A stretch of DNA of 64,000 nt from Acanthopleura granulata (taxonomy: Eukaryota > Mollusca > Polyplacophora > Chitonida > Chitonidae): NCBI GenBank assembly GCA_016165875.1, contig JABBOT010000034.1:620001-684000 (forward strand), written 5' to 3'. The notes below the pieces were generated by a model. That model searched no databases. It was not told where the DNA came from and saw nothing but the letters and a program-made list of their open reading frames with translations. The position numbers were made by a program, and so were the translations under genes. Positions 1 to 11,309 of the stretch are shown here, in pieces. The stretch's first letter is position 1. Each line of letters opens with the position of its first letter.

Positions 1-1270
1 TAGGAGAAGCGTTTTTAAAGATACGTGTATGCTAACATATGGTAGACAAAAGGCAGACGGATGAACAACCGGAATGGATCATCTCTCGAACGAGAGAAGC
101 TGGTTACAGGTAAATGAGAAGCAGCCAACAACGTTTCCTTTACCAGGAAATTCAGCTTGAGTTTTCTGGCCCTTCCATTCTCACTGATGTACGCAGTTTG
201 CTGAAAAGGTGACGTGTAACAGTGTCCACACAGCCTTTGTGAACCCAATGTGATATGGCCCCATGTGGCCAAGACTGTCTCGCTAGCCCCTAGCCAATGA
301 GATCGGGTTTTGAATACAACGATATCCTGACTCGGCTGCGTTCTTCTGCCAGGACGCTTTGAGAAACTCTAGACAGCACACGCTGGAATTTTGCAAACAA
401 TCCCCTAAAAGACAATATAACTTTTCTCCTGCAACACTTTTCTTTATGTTGACAAATTATGAGACAAGACATTCTTTTAATTTCAGATTTCTAGTATATT
501 TTTGCATGTATACAATTAGGATATACGAAACAAATTAATCCATTCCAACAATGAATGAAGTCATACCTCGGAGTGCTGAATAAATACGAATAGTTCACAA
601 AAACCGCCGGATAACACGTAAGTGATCCTTAAACTACTACATGTGATACTAAAACACATCTTAAATATTGACAGTTACGGTAATGACAACCGTTAACGGC
701 TCCTAATCAAATCTGGAACAAGTCAGTAAAACATGGTTAATTTGAGACGAAAGCAAGGAGCAGTCACATATGTTTTTATACATCAAGCCCCTTGATTTTG
801 ACTTATTATAAAATCACGAAGGCGAAGCATTTCATCCATGTAATGCCGAGAAAAGTGGAAGAAACAAGATAGATTTATGGCTTTGTGAAATGAGAATGAT
901 AACGTCCGAATAACACCCACACAGCCTTGTTCACACGTATATGGAAACTATTCCGCCTACTCTCTTCGAAATAATTGGCTTGTCGCACAGAAAAACAAAC
1001 AGGTAGAAAGCAGATCACGTTTTTCCCTCCATTATGGTCGCTGTCATGGACGTTTCAGTGCACGGGGTGAGAAAGCCCCAAACTAGAGGGTCGCCACGAC
1101 ATTGTTGAAAGACTGCCAGTGTGACGTTGAACACCAATCATTCATCTACTTACCGTCGGCGGTGTCTGTGTTTGACGTCTTCTCTCTCACTTGTTACCTG
1201 CCTTATTTACCATAGATGCCATTCACCAATGCGGTCGGTATTTCTAGTTCTAATCTAGGTCGGGCTACTT
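1..1270. other. Non-coding tract, no gene recognised
   Basis: Both strands hold only short open frames with low-complexity or unremarkable translations. I saw no domain, splice-supported exon or RNA gene here. Confidence 0.5.
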
Positions 1271-1276
1271 TCATCT

Positions 1277-1360
1277 TCTGCCGGGTATGCCCGGTTTCCT
1301 GCCAACATTATGATGGCCGCCGTCGTGTAAGGCAAATATTCCTGGCTATGGCATATAAAA
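1277..1360 (+). repeat. Degraded 3' half of the tRNA-derived SINE
   Basis: The order CCCGGTTTCCT, ATTATGATGGCCGCCGTCGT, then a decayed AAATATTC segment matches the 3' half of the SINE that recurs through the window. The tRNA-like head and the (AAATA)n tail are not recognisable, so this is an old truncated copy. Confidence 0.6.
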
Positions 1361-1707
1361 ATTAATGGAAAAACATGGGAAAAAAATGGCAATATCACTG
1401 TGTAAGCAATCGGAACATCTATGCTGGGGGTCAGGTCAGGTCCACAGGTTGTAGAAGCGTCAATGTCGTATCTTAGCCCCTAAAAGGCTATGGGTTGCAG
1501 ATATGTAGCCCACTGTCAGCGGTTCCATGGTAGCGTCTGTGGTATCAATCAAATAACGAGAGCGACTCTGATGTTTGTAAAACTATTCGCATGTTCTAAG
1601 TACGTTAACAAATTACGAGCGATTCGAGCCTTTTCAAGCAAAATAATGAGCATAATTGATTACCTAACGGATCATTGTTTTCGTGTTATTGTGTAAATAT
1701 GTTAAAT

Positions 1708-1965
1708 GTGATGACACCACATCATTTTGAGTCATTCCTGACCACCGAAGTCTGGTGTGTTGCATTTAACATCAGTGCAAGTTTTTTTTAACTTCTGCTC
1801 ACCCAAGGCGTGTAAAATGTTGCTTCTTAAAAAGTTACATGAACAGTTAGAATGAAACCCTGAGTGAGGTAAACTGACAAAACGCCGGTAACGTGTGATC
1901 ATTTGCCAACACTGTCGTCGCTGCTCTGGTTTTACTCTCTGTGCTGTAGTCCTATATATCATATA
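1708..1965 (+). repeat. Dispersed repeat family E, copy 1
   Basis: Starts with a TGATGACA...CATTTTGAGTNATTC segment and ends with a GCTCTGGTTTTACTCTCT segment. The same order recurs at 16905-17020, its first part at 22612-22700, and the second part in reverse at about 62510-62560. The family is unnamed here. Open frames crossing it on either strand are chance. Confidence 0.55.
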
Positions 1966-2318
1966 TTCATTCATTTAATTGATTGTTGTTTGATGCCACT
2001 CTCAAGAATTTTTCTCTTTTACCATAGTGATTCATTCCATGGGTGGGGTAAATTGACCTACCCGGGTAGGGTGGGCTACGTACAAAAAATGCAACCCATA
2101 CTGGTGGAAGATGACAAGTGTTCTTCAAAGAATGTCAAAGAATTCCTCAGGATGTTTTCACTAACCCCGTATTATTTCCTGGTTTACACCTGTTTTCGTA
2201 CGATATGGCACGGACATTGCGGAACAGGTGTGAAGCCATAATGATTTGTTTGGTTTGTAAGCGTCAGTTTTTAGGGACGCTTTCAACACTATTTCATCAG
2301 TATTTCTTTGAGATACTG

Positions 2319-2445
2319 AGATGTTGCCGAAGTGGCGTTAAGCCATAATGATTCATTCATTTATTTTTTGGGACGGGTTTGTCCCAGTGCCGCCAACAGT
2401 ATGAATGATTGTGGCTTAATGCCACGTTGGCAGTATCTCAACAAT
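2319..2445. repeat. Head-to-head pair of family D repeat ends
   Basis: A plus-strand GTGGCGTTAAGCCATAATGA segment followed by CATTCATT is met after about 50 nt by the reverse complement of the same segment (ATGAATGATTGTGGCTTAATGCCAC). Both arms continue into a GAGATACTG-like stretch. The result is an imperfect hairpin built from two copies of the repeat described at 17850 and 58557. Confidence 0.55.
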
Positions 2446-2649
2446 GTAGTGGCGAACCTTGTACCGCCTACAGATATGTATAACAGTGCTCCACTCGGAC
2501 GTCATGTCACAGCCGCAAGGATGTTGTAAAGAATATAAAAATTGTCTAACACGAATTTTATCGGGATGTTTTTACATGTTGTTGGCGCTTGCGCCACTGA
2601 CGTTTTCCTTGTCCATATGTCCACTGTCTCCGGTAGATATGTTGTAATG

Positions 2650-5050
2650 ATATAATTAAATATATTAAATAACCCACAAGGCGTCAGTATTTTTAAAGTG
2701 GTTACTCTTTCACCGCATGACTGCCGGAAAATTGGTTTAGGTTCCATTTATTGTGATCTTGGGATGGTGTCTTCATGGCCAGCCTCACGACATCAGCATC
2801 TCTGTCGATTATATGTTGATTGTCTTCTGTATAACGGTTTCCCTCGTGAGTCGTTGGATTAGGTTACTATTCATCTTCTGGACAGACACAGTCGGCTCCA
2901 TGCAAATCGATTTTTTCTACTCCGAAACGTCTGTGTGCTTTCTGACGGTGGGTTTCGAGTTTGGTATTCTCATCGGGTTAGCAAACACAAGATGTATTAT
3001 CATCAGGTGATCGGTCATTTCAGCAGACCTTCGACTACAATTTACGTTATTCAAACCATCAACCTATTAGGGAATATTGCCATTTGCTTTCGGTACGGTC
3101 TTCTGTGCACTTTTCACCCGATCAAGTACTGTCTGCGCTCAGGTGTGTGAAGGATGTTTATCCTTCAACGTGCCGGAAACAAAGTAAGAAGCAATCACCT
3201 TTGTGTAGGGCGACACACTGTGGTTCGTCAATGTTGATCCTCTCGCATAATACCTTGGACTGTCTTTGATGTTTTCCTTAGTTCAAAAATTGTTCCCGAT
3301 ACTGTATAGTGTGATTTCATAATACATACTGTTCATTTCAGTCATCAATCCTGTTTATGACCTGTTATATATCTATGCATGTGGAATTAACGCGTCCTTC
3401 TTCAGTAGTAAAAGTGTCAAAACTTTTAACTGTTGAATTCCATGGACATAATGACACCAATTATATCAGTGTCTATTGATAGGAGATCAGAATAGAAGGT
3501 ATCATGGTTGTGGCGATACATTGCTTCCACATACACCGTAAGTTCGTTTTACACCTTGCGAAACTACTATTATCAACATGTCTTAAGTAGTCGTAAACCT
3601 AGTTTGTACGTCTTTATACTTCCGTATTCTCAGGCTTTTTTTTCTGACCCTAAAAATGCACATCTTCTACAAAACCTAGACTAAATATGTTTACTCAATG
3701 TACTCAATACTCGATCTTTCATTTATACGCAGCAGTGCATCAAGTAATTCGAAAGATGCTCGAAAACACATTTCTATAACAACCAGCGAGACGGTAGATT
3801 CTAGTCCGTTACATTGTTCAGTGGCGAAGCGAATCTGGGCGCTGAAACCTGGTTTTTAGTGATAGATGTTTTATATGTGTCCTAAGACAACCAACTACGT
3901 TCTCGTAGTCAACAAGCGTTTAATGGAAGGATCTAATCAAATAGTAGTTTGCATTCAGCCGTGATTATACGCTAACGTTTCTCCTACTGACGCGTTGATT
4001 TCAACTCGACAAATGAACTTTGGGTAAGTCCAACTTTCTTAGCAGCATTCGCACCATGCGATTTGCGAGTTATACCCACTGACCCATCGGCACAACTTTT
4101 TTCTTTCAGGTTGATAGGGTTGTATCTGCCGGTAAACATTACCTCCTAAATTACTTGGATCATCATGTTCAATAAATTATCATTCGATTAAAAACTGACC
4201 AACCCCAAATTTAACACCTCTGTGTAAATAAACAAATAAATTCTTTGCCTTTGTACGCCAGAGGCCCCCGACAACGGAATACTGCGAAGGATCCGCAACA
4301 TTGAAGTATGTTCGTTAATATCTGCTTACAAATGACATGTAATATCATGCTATACTTATTTCAAATGGTAACCTAATTTACAACATTACATTTGTTACAT
4401 TCCACCAACAGCTGCTCTTGTAACCTTAGTCATTTTAGTCATCCTTGTGAGATTTCATTGTAGAGGGCAAATTGGACAGTAGTATAACGTGAATGAACTG
4501 TATCTGTCGAGAATACGAATCTAGATATCCGTAGCCTATAACAGACGTCACCTGGGTCAATAATCTGAAACTAGTTTGAAAAACAACAATCAACACTAAC
4601 CACTTAAGAATTAAGAATGTATGTAATCTATGGACTTAGGACGGAAACGCACTAAACGACGCGCTCACCAGACACACAGGTGAAAACTGAATCGCAAATA
4701 TCTTGTATTGTTCTTTTATATCTGCCTTGGATAGAATTTAATTGATTGTAATATTTCAATGTACAGATGGGCATTAAGACCAGACTTACAGAATTATCTA
4801 CGTTTGCATTTCGGCAGTTCGTAAAATTTGTGGGAAGTCCCCTATTTGATGAGCTCCTCAGACTGTAGATACCTGATTTTCGATGAAGGATCACCTTGTG
4901 CCGTCACCGGATAATTTATATTATCCGTATTATTGTCTTGTTTAAGAATTCAAAATATTTCCAGGCATTTTTAATTCTGTTACGAAAACGGTGGCTATTT
5001 ATGCTCTCCTTTCCCTCATTAAACGTTACCGGAGCACTTGCTGGATAAAA
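2650..5050. other. Non-coding tract, no gene recognised
   Basis: Several open frames of 60-85 codons occur on both strands, but none resembles a known domain, and their overlap and codon content look like chance. No RNA gene or repeat boundary was recognised. Confidence 0.45.
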
Positions 5051-5054
5051 TAGT

Positions 5055-5276
5055 TAAGACGCTGGGTCGCTTCGACCATCAGGTTTTTGGCCAATGACGT
5101 CGTGTGTTCGAATCCAGTCTCACCCTTCCTAGTGTGGTGTCAAGTCACACGGTTTGTCAGATACCTGGCAAAGGTTGTTGGTTTACTCAGGGCATACGGG
5201 TTTCCTAAACCCATATACCCGACCGCCGTGGTGTCAAGTAAATGAAAAATTCTTGAGCATGTCATTATAAAACACT
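5055..5276 (+). repeat. tRNA-derived SINE, variant family
   Basis: A tRNA-like head carries a near-perfect pol III B box, GTTCGAATCC, at 5106-5115. The body differs from the main SINE (AGATACCTGGCAAAGGTTG, then TTTACTCAGGGCATACGG), but the 3' part returns to the shared CGACCGCCGTGGTGTCAAGT / AAAATTCTTGAGCATG segment. It is therefore a second SINE subfamily sharing the 3' module. A decayed relative lies at 15580-15682. Confidence 0.65.
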
Positions 5277-5289
5277 CTAGAACAGAGGT

Positions 5290-6845
5290 CTGAAAATAGA
5301 GCAACGACGACGGCTTGAGTTGTTGGCAAATGGTCACACGTAACGGTCGAAATCCAGCCTCTTTTCCTCAGATTTGTATTCCAACTATGCATGTAAATGC
5401 GTAAAGACTAACAATTTACACTCCCCTAGCACCATGACTTGAATCATAAGTAGCTAAAATAATTGCAGTGATGTACAATTTACAATAAGACGTCACTGGT
5501 GTAGTATTACTCAAATCACCAGATTAAACAAATAGTGACATGAAACAATGCAGTGTGACCAGGAGTTGAAAATGCTTAGTTCACCAGCAAGGATGCAGTG
5601 TGAACAACGATCGAATGGAAAGTAGAGTCATTTCATAGATGGCAGATGGTCACATGTAATCTTATCAATTTACCTCCGTCAGGTTCAGGTTAGTATTTTA
5701 ACTGTTCTTGTAAACCTTTTAAAAGTAGCAACAGTAACGTGGATATAGAATGTACACCATAAGGTCAACCCAGTGTAGGTTGATACTGATTTATGGCGTA
5801 AAATGAATATATTTTAAGTACATATTCTGTCGTCGGCCATTTCAACGGGCCTTGCTAACCTTGCTGACTACTAATTCCTGGACTGGTTTTGCTTCAATGA
5901 AGCAGTTGTTTACTTTGTGCAGTGTGCGGCACTTGGCAACCTGGGTTGTAGGTCCCATGAGCGATACAAGAGAATCCACTTAAATGAGGGGTGGGGGCAG
6001 GGAATATGTAGCTCTATGTATGCTTTCACAGAGTACAATTTTATGAGCGACTTTCAACAAAACATAACAGATATGTCAGTGTAATACAATTCATTGTAGG
6101 AATGACACATTTTTCTGCAGTTTTAAATCATCCTTGTTTACAGGTACAAATTTGTAATACATATGACATCCCACAAAAAGTCAACGTCCTGGTGACCTCA
6201 GGACTAAGCTTTAAGTTGCCAGACAGAGAGACAAAATGACTTAGAGCTTGTCACACCTGGCGTGGAGTGTACTTTGGACGCGATATGTTTCCAGGACTTC
6301 GCCTTCTACTTTCTGTTTTGCGCCATTTTCACTAAGTGAATTTTACTTAGTAGGGCAGCGATCATGTTTACGGGGGAGAAAACCGAGTGGTATTTGTGGA
6401 AAATCACCAATGTCACTAACCTCCCGGAATACAGTAGCAGTCTAGGCAAAGATCAAGGGTCTCGAATGACGGGTATATGGCATCAGCCTAAGTCAATAGC
6501 GTTAGAAGAAAGGAAAGGTTTACTTTGGGGAATTGTCGAGGATGACTTTCATTTTTTCCTGACATGTCCAGGATACTATCCCATATGACTATATATAGAT
6601 ATCACTGGTATCTATTGACAACTGTAACATTGTTAGAAGACTTCCAGCCGTTTCAGATCTCGACAGGTGTGTGTATACCTAATACAATCAGTACTGTTAT
6701 CATCCACACTGTCGGCCGTCATCATGCAAGATGTGGAGAAAATGTATGAACATTGGCCAGTTGGCCTTTTACATGCAAACAAAGAAATGTATCCTAAGTC
6801 TGTTTTCGAGAGGAAGGTTTTATTACCCTTGATGGCAACGTAATT
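5290..6845. other. Non-coding tract with a short repeat fragment
   Basis: The first 60 bases share a TTGGCAAATGGTCACACGTAA segment with repeats near 1900 and 62560. The rest shows no recognisable gene. Short open frames near 6250-6750 have no detectable motif. Confidence 0.4.
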
Positions 6846-6849
6846 ATCT

Positions 6850-6882
6850 CCACCCCCACCCCCACCCCCCCCCCAAAAAAAA
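6850..6882. repeat. C-rich/A-rich simple tract
   Basis: Several CCCCC blocks separated by single A residues lead into a run of ten C and then eight A. The minus strand therefore has at least four runs of three or more G at short spacing, a canonical pattern for a possible G-quadruplex. Such runs are also prone to sequencing error. Confidence 0.7.
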
Positions 6883-6884
6883 CA

Positions 6885-7980
6885 AGTGGCCGGAGGGATA
6901 AAGTGTAGAATCTATTATGCTTCGAAGAAGAGCGACGCAGGTATTTAAAAAAAATAAGCCTTTGTACAGTACATCGATAATAAATGAAATTTACTTTATT
7001 CCTTGTATCGACATGATGTCAGGGAAGTATGGCTTCAAAAAATGACGTCTTGTTTGATGGTTCCCCAAACCGAAGCTTCCCCATAAACATGGCGTCGTTT
7101 TCGTTTTAACATGGAACGGTGAGCTTTTAGGCCGAGAACATGTAGCGCGCATATTTCCGAGTGTCTGTGCTTTGGTAGGAGCGATAAGATAAGTGGCTGA
7201 GTTGCGAGGCGGCAGAACTCTACCGCCATTCCCTGGAAATTAAATGGAGGGCTGTATGACTCCATTTGTATAGCGACATTCAAATATCGGAGCGACAGTG
7301 GAGCTCATACAGGACTAGTACGAAGATGCCTCGTTGAACGTTGTACACCAAACGTTCTCTACTATGTCTCCGAGTGACAAATATATATATCTCAGAGAAC
7401 GGCAGGGCGAGGCATGATGCATATCGAGGTAGAGACGATTACCGTTCTTCCAACAGGCAACGGAAAAAGTGTGATCTTTCGCGACTTTCTATATGTCTAA
7501 GCGGTGCCTGCCTGGTTCCCGACATACGGAAACCAGACATGTGGCGTAACAAAACAGTGACACAATACATTAGAGGTCAAAGTCTCGACTTACGAGTAGA
7601 TTTGTCTCTAGGTTTAGATTAGGCTGTCAGAGTAACATGTTACAACACAGGGACCATCGTGTTGTGGCTGGAGTAAGTTTCTTGATTTCATTTTTATAAA
7701 TTTACCTATATACTTAAGCCACACCCTTAACAGCTTATTACAGTGTCAGGTGCCAAGAGTGTTCCGCGCTTGGAAGAATTACGTCACAGGCCCCTCAGAA
7801 TGGCTGCGTTTCCTGGTGGTCAACGGGGACGGTAAACTGTTCGGTTTCAACCGTCGCGCTACGTGTTAAAAAAACCATGGTGCAATAAACATATCATTGT
7901 CCAACCTTTTTGTCAAACTTAATGTTGTTTATTTGAGTCTCACCGTTTAGGTCACAACTTATACACGCATACATGTATCA
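6885..7980. other. Non-coding tract, no gene recognised
   Basis: Frames at 7035-7283 (minus) and 7341-7622 (plus) are open for 80-93 codons, but I recognise no domain, signal peptide or splice context that supports either. Confidence 0.4.
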
Positions 7981-7984
7981 GCAG

Positions 7985-10900
7985 GTGTTTCTAATATTAT
8001 CATTCATATCTGGCTAAACATAACCTGCTAAATTTCTATATTGCCTTAGTGTACTGTGTAATAAGTAATGAGTAAGTGTTGAATATGCAAGTCATTTCTC
8101 CAATAAGTAAGGTATTCTGTATGTTTGGCAAACCAGGAAACGATCCGGACTGTTGGCAGCATTTCTTCTCACAAAAAATATGAAAAAGAAAGCACTGCAC
8201 AAAAAGTAAATAGAAGTGAAACCAGCAGATCCTTAGGCACGAACGTTTATGAAGTACGGATTAAATAACAGCTCTGATCGCACCTGAACAAATTACCAGG
8301 ACGTGTTTTTCTGTTAAAGCTTAGATCCTTAAATGGATCGTTTCAAAGAGGCCGTACTTGGATGAGATAGACTTTTTAACTTGCTGATCGTGGAATGTTG
8401 TTAACGAAGCGAGGTGCTCTTTTGAGTGATCTCAGCTTCCGCTTGAACATCGCTCTAGAGTGTTGACCAGATCGTGACGGTGAATTCTACGATGAGGATT
8501 GTCCCTAGTCATCATACGTCTGGCGATGTCTCACAGACTCCTCATGCTTAATACATTATTAACGTACTTATGGTGCATGTATCACCATGTTTGCAGATGG
8601 CAGGGTACGGAGAAATAATCATGTGTCACTTGCCTTTTGTACAGTACCCTGTAATTGCTGCGCTTCAGAGTTAATTGTATGACGGTTTCGCTCTTTCCAA
8701 ACCAGCGACGACCGCAGGATTAGCTTTTGTCTGGATGGATAAGGTGTCTTGTCTGATGTACACAGAACCTCTGGCCTCTGTATTCTTTTACTTAGCCCTA
8801 GCACGGTTCATGATCTCTCAGGAAAATGACTGAGATCAACACGCTAAAAATCAATTGATTTTCTGTAGCAGTGTATCGGGGTGTACCCTGTTGTTTTCAA
8901 GGCTTAAGTTTGCCCTGGGTGGAATAAACACGTGTCAAATGGCCATACTCTTATCTTCGTGTGTGACCGCATGTCAGTTATAACATTGGCTTTGCTTCTT
9001 TGCACTGACACATTGTTTTCTTTCGTGTCATAATAAGAAAGTCCATCCACTTTTACCACAGTCATAACCTTCTTGCGTCAAGTAAAGACACGTAATGTAC
9101 TACTTTAAAAATATGTAACATGACTTTGGTTTGGGTTATTTATTTCATTTCTTTTTACTCACCACAATGTGTACCTCACTTCTGTATACCGATCAATAAA
9201 TTTGACGGGATTAAAACCAAAATGGGTACACTCATACATAAATACCAGGCGACATCTGGTAAAGCCAGAATCGATGTGATGATTACCAATTTACTTTCTA
9301 ATATTCAAACAAGGTTTCTGATTTTCTACACCTGTGCTGTCAAGTTAAAATATTGGCATGGTAATGAAGACTTACTTGAAAAAAACTACAGAGCGACCGG
9401 CAATTTGCAACAAACAGACATTTGCTGGCAGCTGATATACGTGTATCCAAACGTCAATATTTTAGATAGAAGCCTATGGAATAGCAGAGCTAAAAATAAA
9501 AATAAAAAAAAATTACACACATATCCAGTGTAAGCGATGGTTATATACAAATCTTTTTAATGTATTCAAGTGGTGTATCGTGATGCCTATACAGCCTCAT
9601 TGACATACTCTGCGAGGCATCGAGGTGAGGCGTTAAGAGGCACAATTATTTGGTGTATAGCACAACCCTATGAAGCGGTGTTGCTCAACATTACTTCTTT
9701 TCATTGCCAGTGCTATAATTTAGTTTGTTATATAAGAACACTTCTTTACTTGTTGGTGTAGCGTGGTATAACATGTCCGAATATTCGTGGGGTTTTTTTT
9801 CGTGAGTTTGATTTGTAAAGGCTTCAGAAACCTTCAGTCAAACAAGCATGAGGTTGATGCGAGTGTGAATCCATACATGAGGTTTATATGGAGATGTCTC
9901 GCGAATCGTAGCAGCCTCTCGAATGTTGCTGGATTTAGCGGTTTCACTTTGTGATTCAAGCAAGCAGATGATTCACAAATCGTTACTGAGTTAGCGACTT
10001 TGGTCTGTGAAATTAACATGGACATGTCTTGCAAATTTCTGTATTCAAGGCGGTTAACCTGAGGTTAGCAAGCAGATGCCTCTGATCACTGTGGTCTAAG
10101 GGGCTTCGTTCTGGGAGAGGACTAACCTGTTTTTGCAGTTTCCGTCCCAGGGGTTTGCGAATAGATTCCTCGTAATGTGATGTAATATGTTGTGGATTGG
10201 CGTGTAGCTTCGGACTGTAATTACAAGGATGGCTTATTTTGTGATTTCACTCATTGATCTTTTTTAATCCATGAAGTGATGTTTTCAGTGTCACGTCTCT
10301 TTAATTAACTTGGCCATAGTTCTAACGTGTGTTAAATGAAATGACGCAAATCTCTTCCAGCATGGGAACTCTGCTACACGCACGATTAGACAAAATTCGA
10401 GGTCGCTGAAGAAAAGCCGAGCTCCCCTTAATTCCTCTGAAATTTTCTAATACATTTGTTTATTTCTCCATGTCGAAATTCAGATTACTTGATATCGTTT
10501 CAGTGGCGTTGGGTTTCATTAATTTATCTTCCATCTTCCTCTAATATTCGAAATTCATTCATAATAAAATTGGCTTGTTCTTTACTTTCATGTTGTAATC
10601 AACTCTGAATTCCAACGCATGTAGTTGGTGTGAAAAGCCCTTTGAAAGCGTCTGTCATCATTGAAAACTGTTGACTGCTTCTGTCTGCATGCATCTGTCA
10701 TAATTCCTTACTTCATACAATGTATACTTTCTAAGCTCTTATTGGTTGTGTTAAAAGTTATTTGCGAAATAGACATTCAGATGATAGACGAGGAACGCCC
10801 ATTTCGGTTGATGTTCGGTATACGAAGATTTCGGCGAAGAGATTGCGTTCATTTCGCCTTGAATTTGTTTGACGTCATTTTCACTCGAAAGCTTTGTTCC

Positions 10901-11110
10901 AGCATGTTCTTGCCGCGAGGTGGCGCAATGGTAAAATGAATTTGGCATCTCTTTCATGGACATGTGACAGACTCTACCAGAAAACAACAATGCTTTATTC
11001 ACCTTTGTTCTTGCTATAGTTTGTTGCTTTTCTTCAGGACTTTCCCATTAGTACTTTATTTATGAGCAAGACTTGGTGGTATTAATGTTCTTTTACGCCT
11101 TACGCACTGA
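7985..11110 (+). repeat. Tandem duplication, copy A (about 3.1 kb)
   Basis: Blocks in this interval reappear in the same order and orientation in 11310-14065. Anchors: 8001-8045 with 11323-11367 (CTAAACATAACC then AAATTTC); 8121-8175 with 11550-11610; CGGATTAAATAA near 8260 and 11690; CAGGAAAATG near 8820 and 12641; AATGTACTACTTTAAA-like near 9093 and 12862; GTGTGTTAA near 10326 and 13416; CCAGCATGTT near 10898 and 13787. Identity varies by block, so the event is old. Copy A has roughly 700 bp after about 9150 that copy B lacks. No protein is conserved between the copies. The 137-codon open frame at 9120-9533 has no counterpart in B and no recognised domain. Confidence 0.65.
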
Positions 11111-11309
11111 CACAACCCACTGATACATGTATTTAAGATACAAATAGACCGTCATTTTTGCAAGTGGAAGGAATTTCAGCAGGTAATCGAGAAACATTTC
11201 GACTTAAAAAAAAATGGAATTTTTTCTCCAGTGATACTAGTGCTTTGATGTTGATTTGCTGGCATCTGATGCGCAACCTGTTTTTTCCCAGTTCGACGCG
11301 TCAATACCT

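Noticed and set aside
9120..9533. 137-codon open frame, the longest after the GPCR and the LINE frames
   Set aside because: No domain or transmembrane pattern, and a lysine/asparagine-rich AT-driven composition. The corresponding duplicated block in copy B (near 12890-13000) does not keep the frame.
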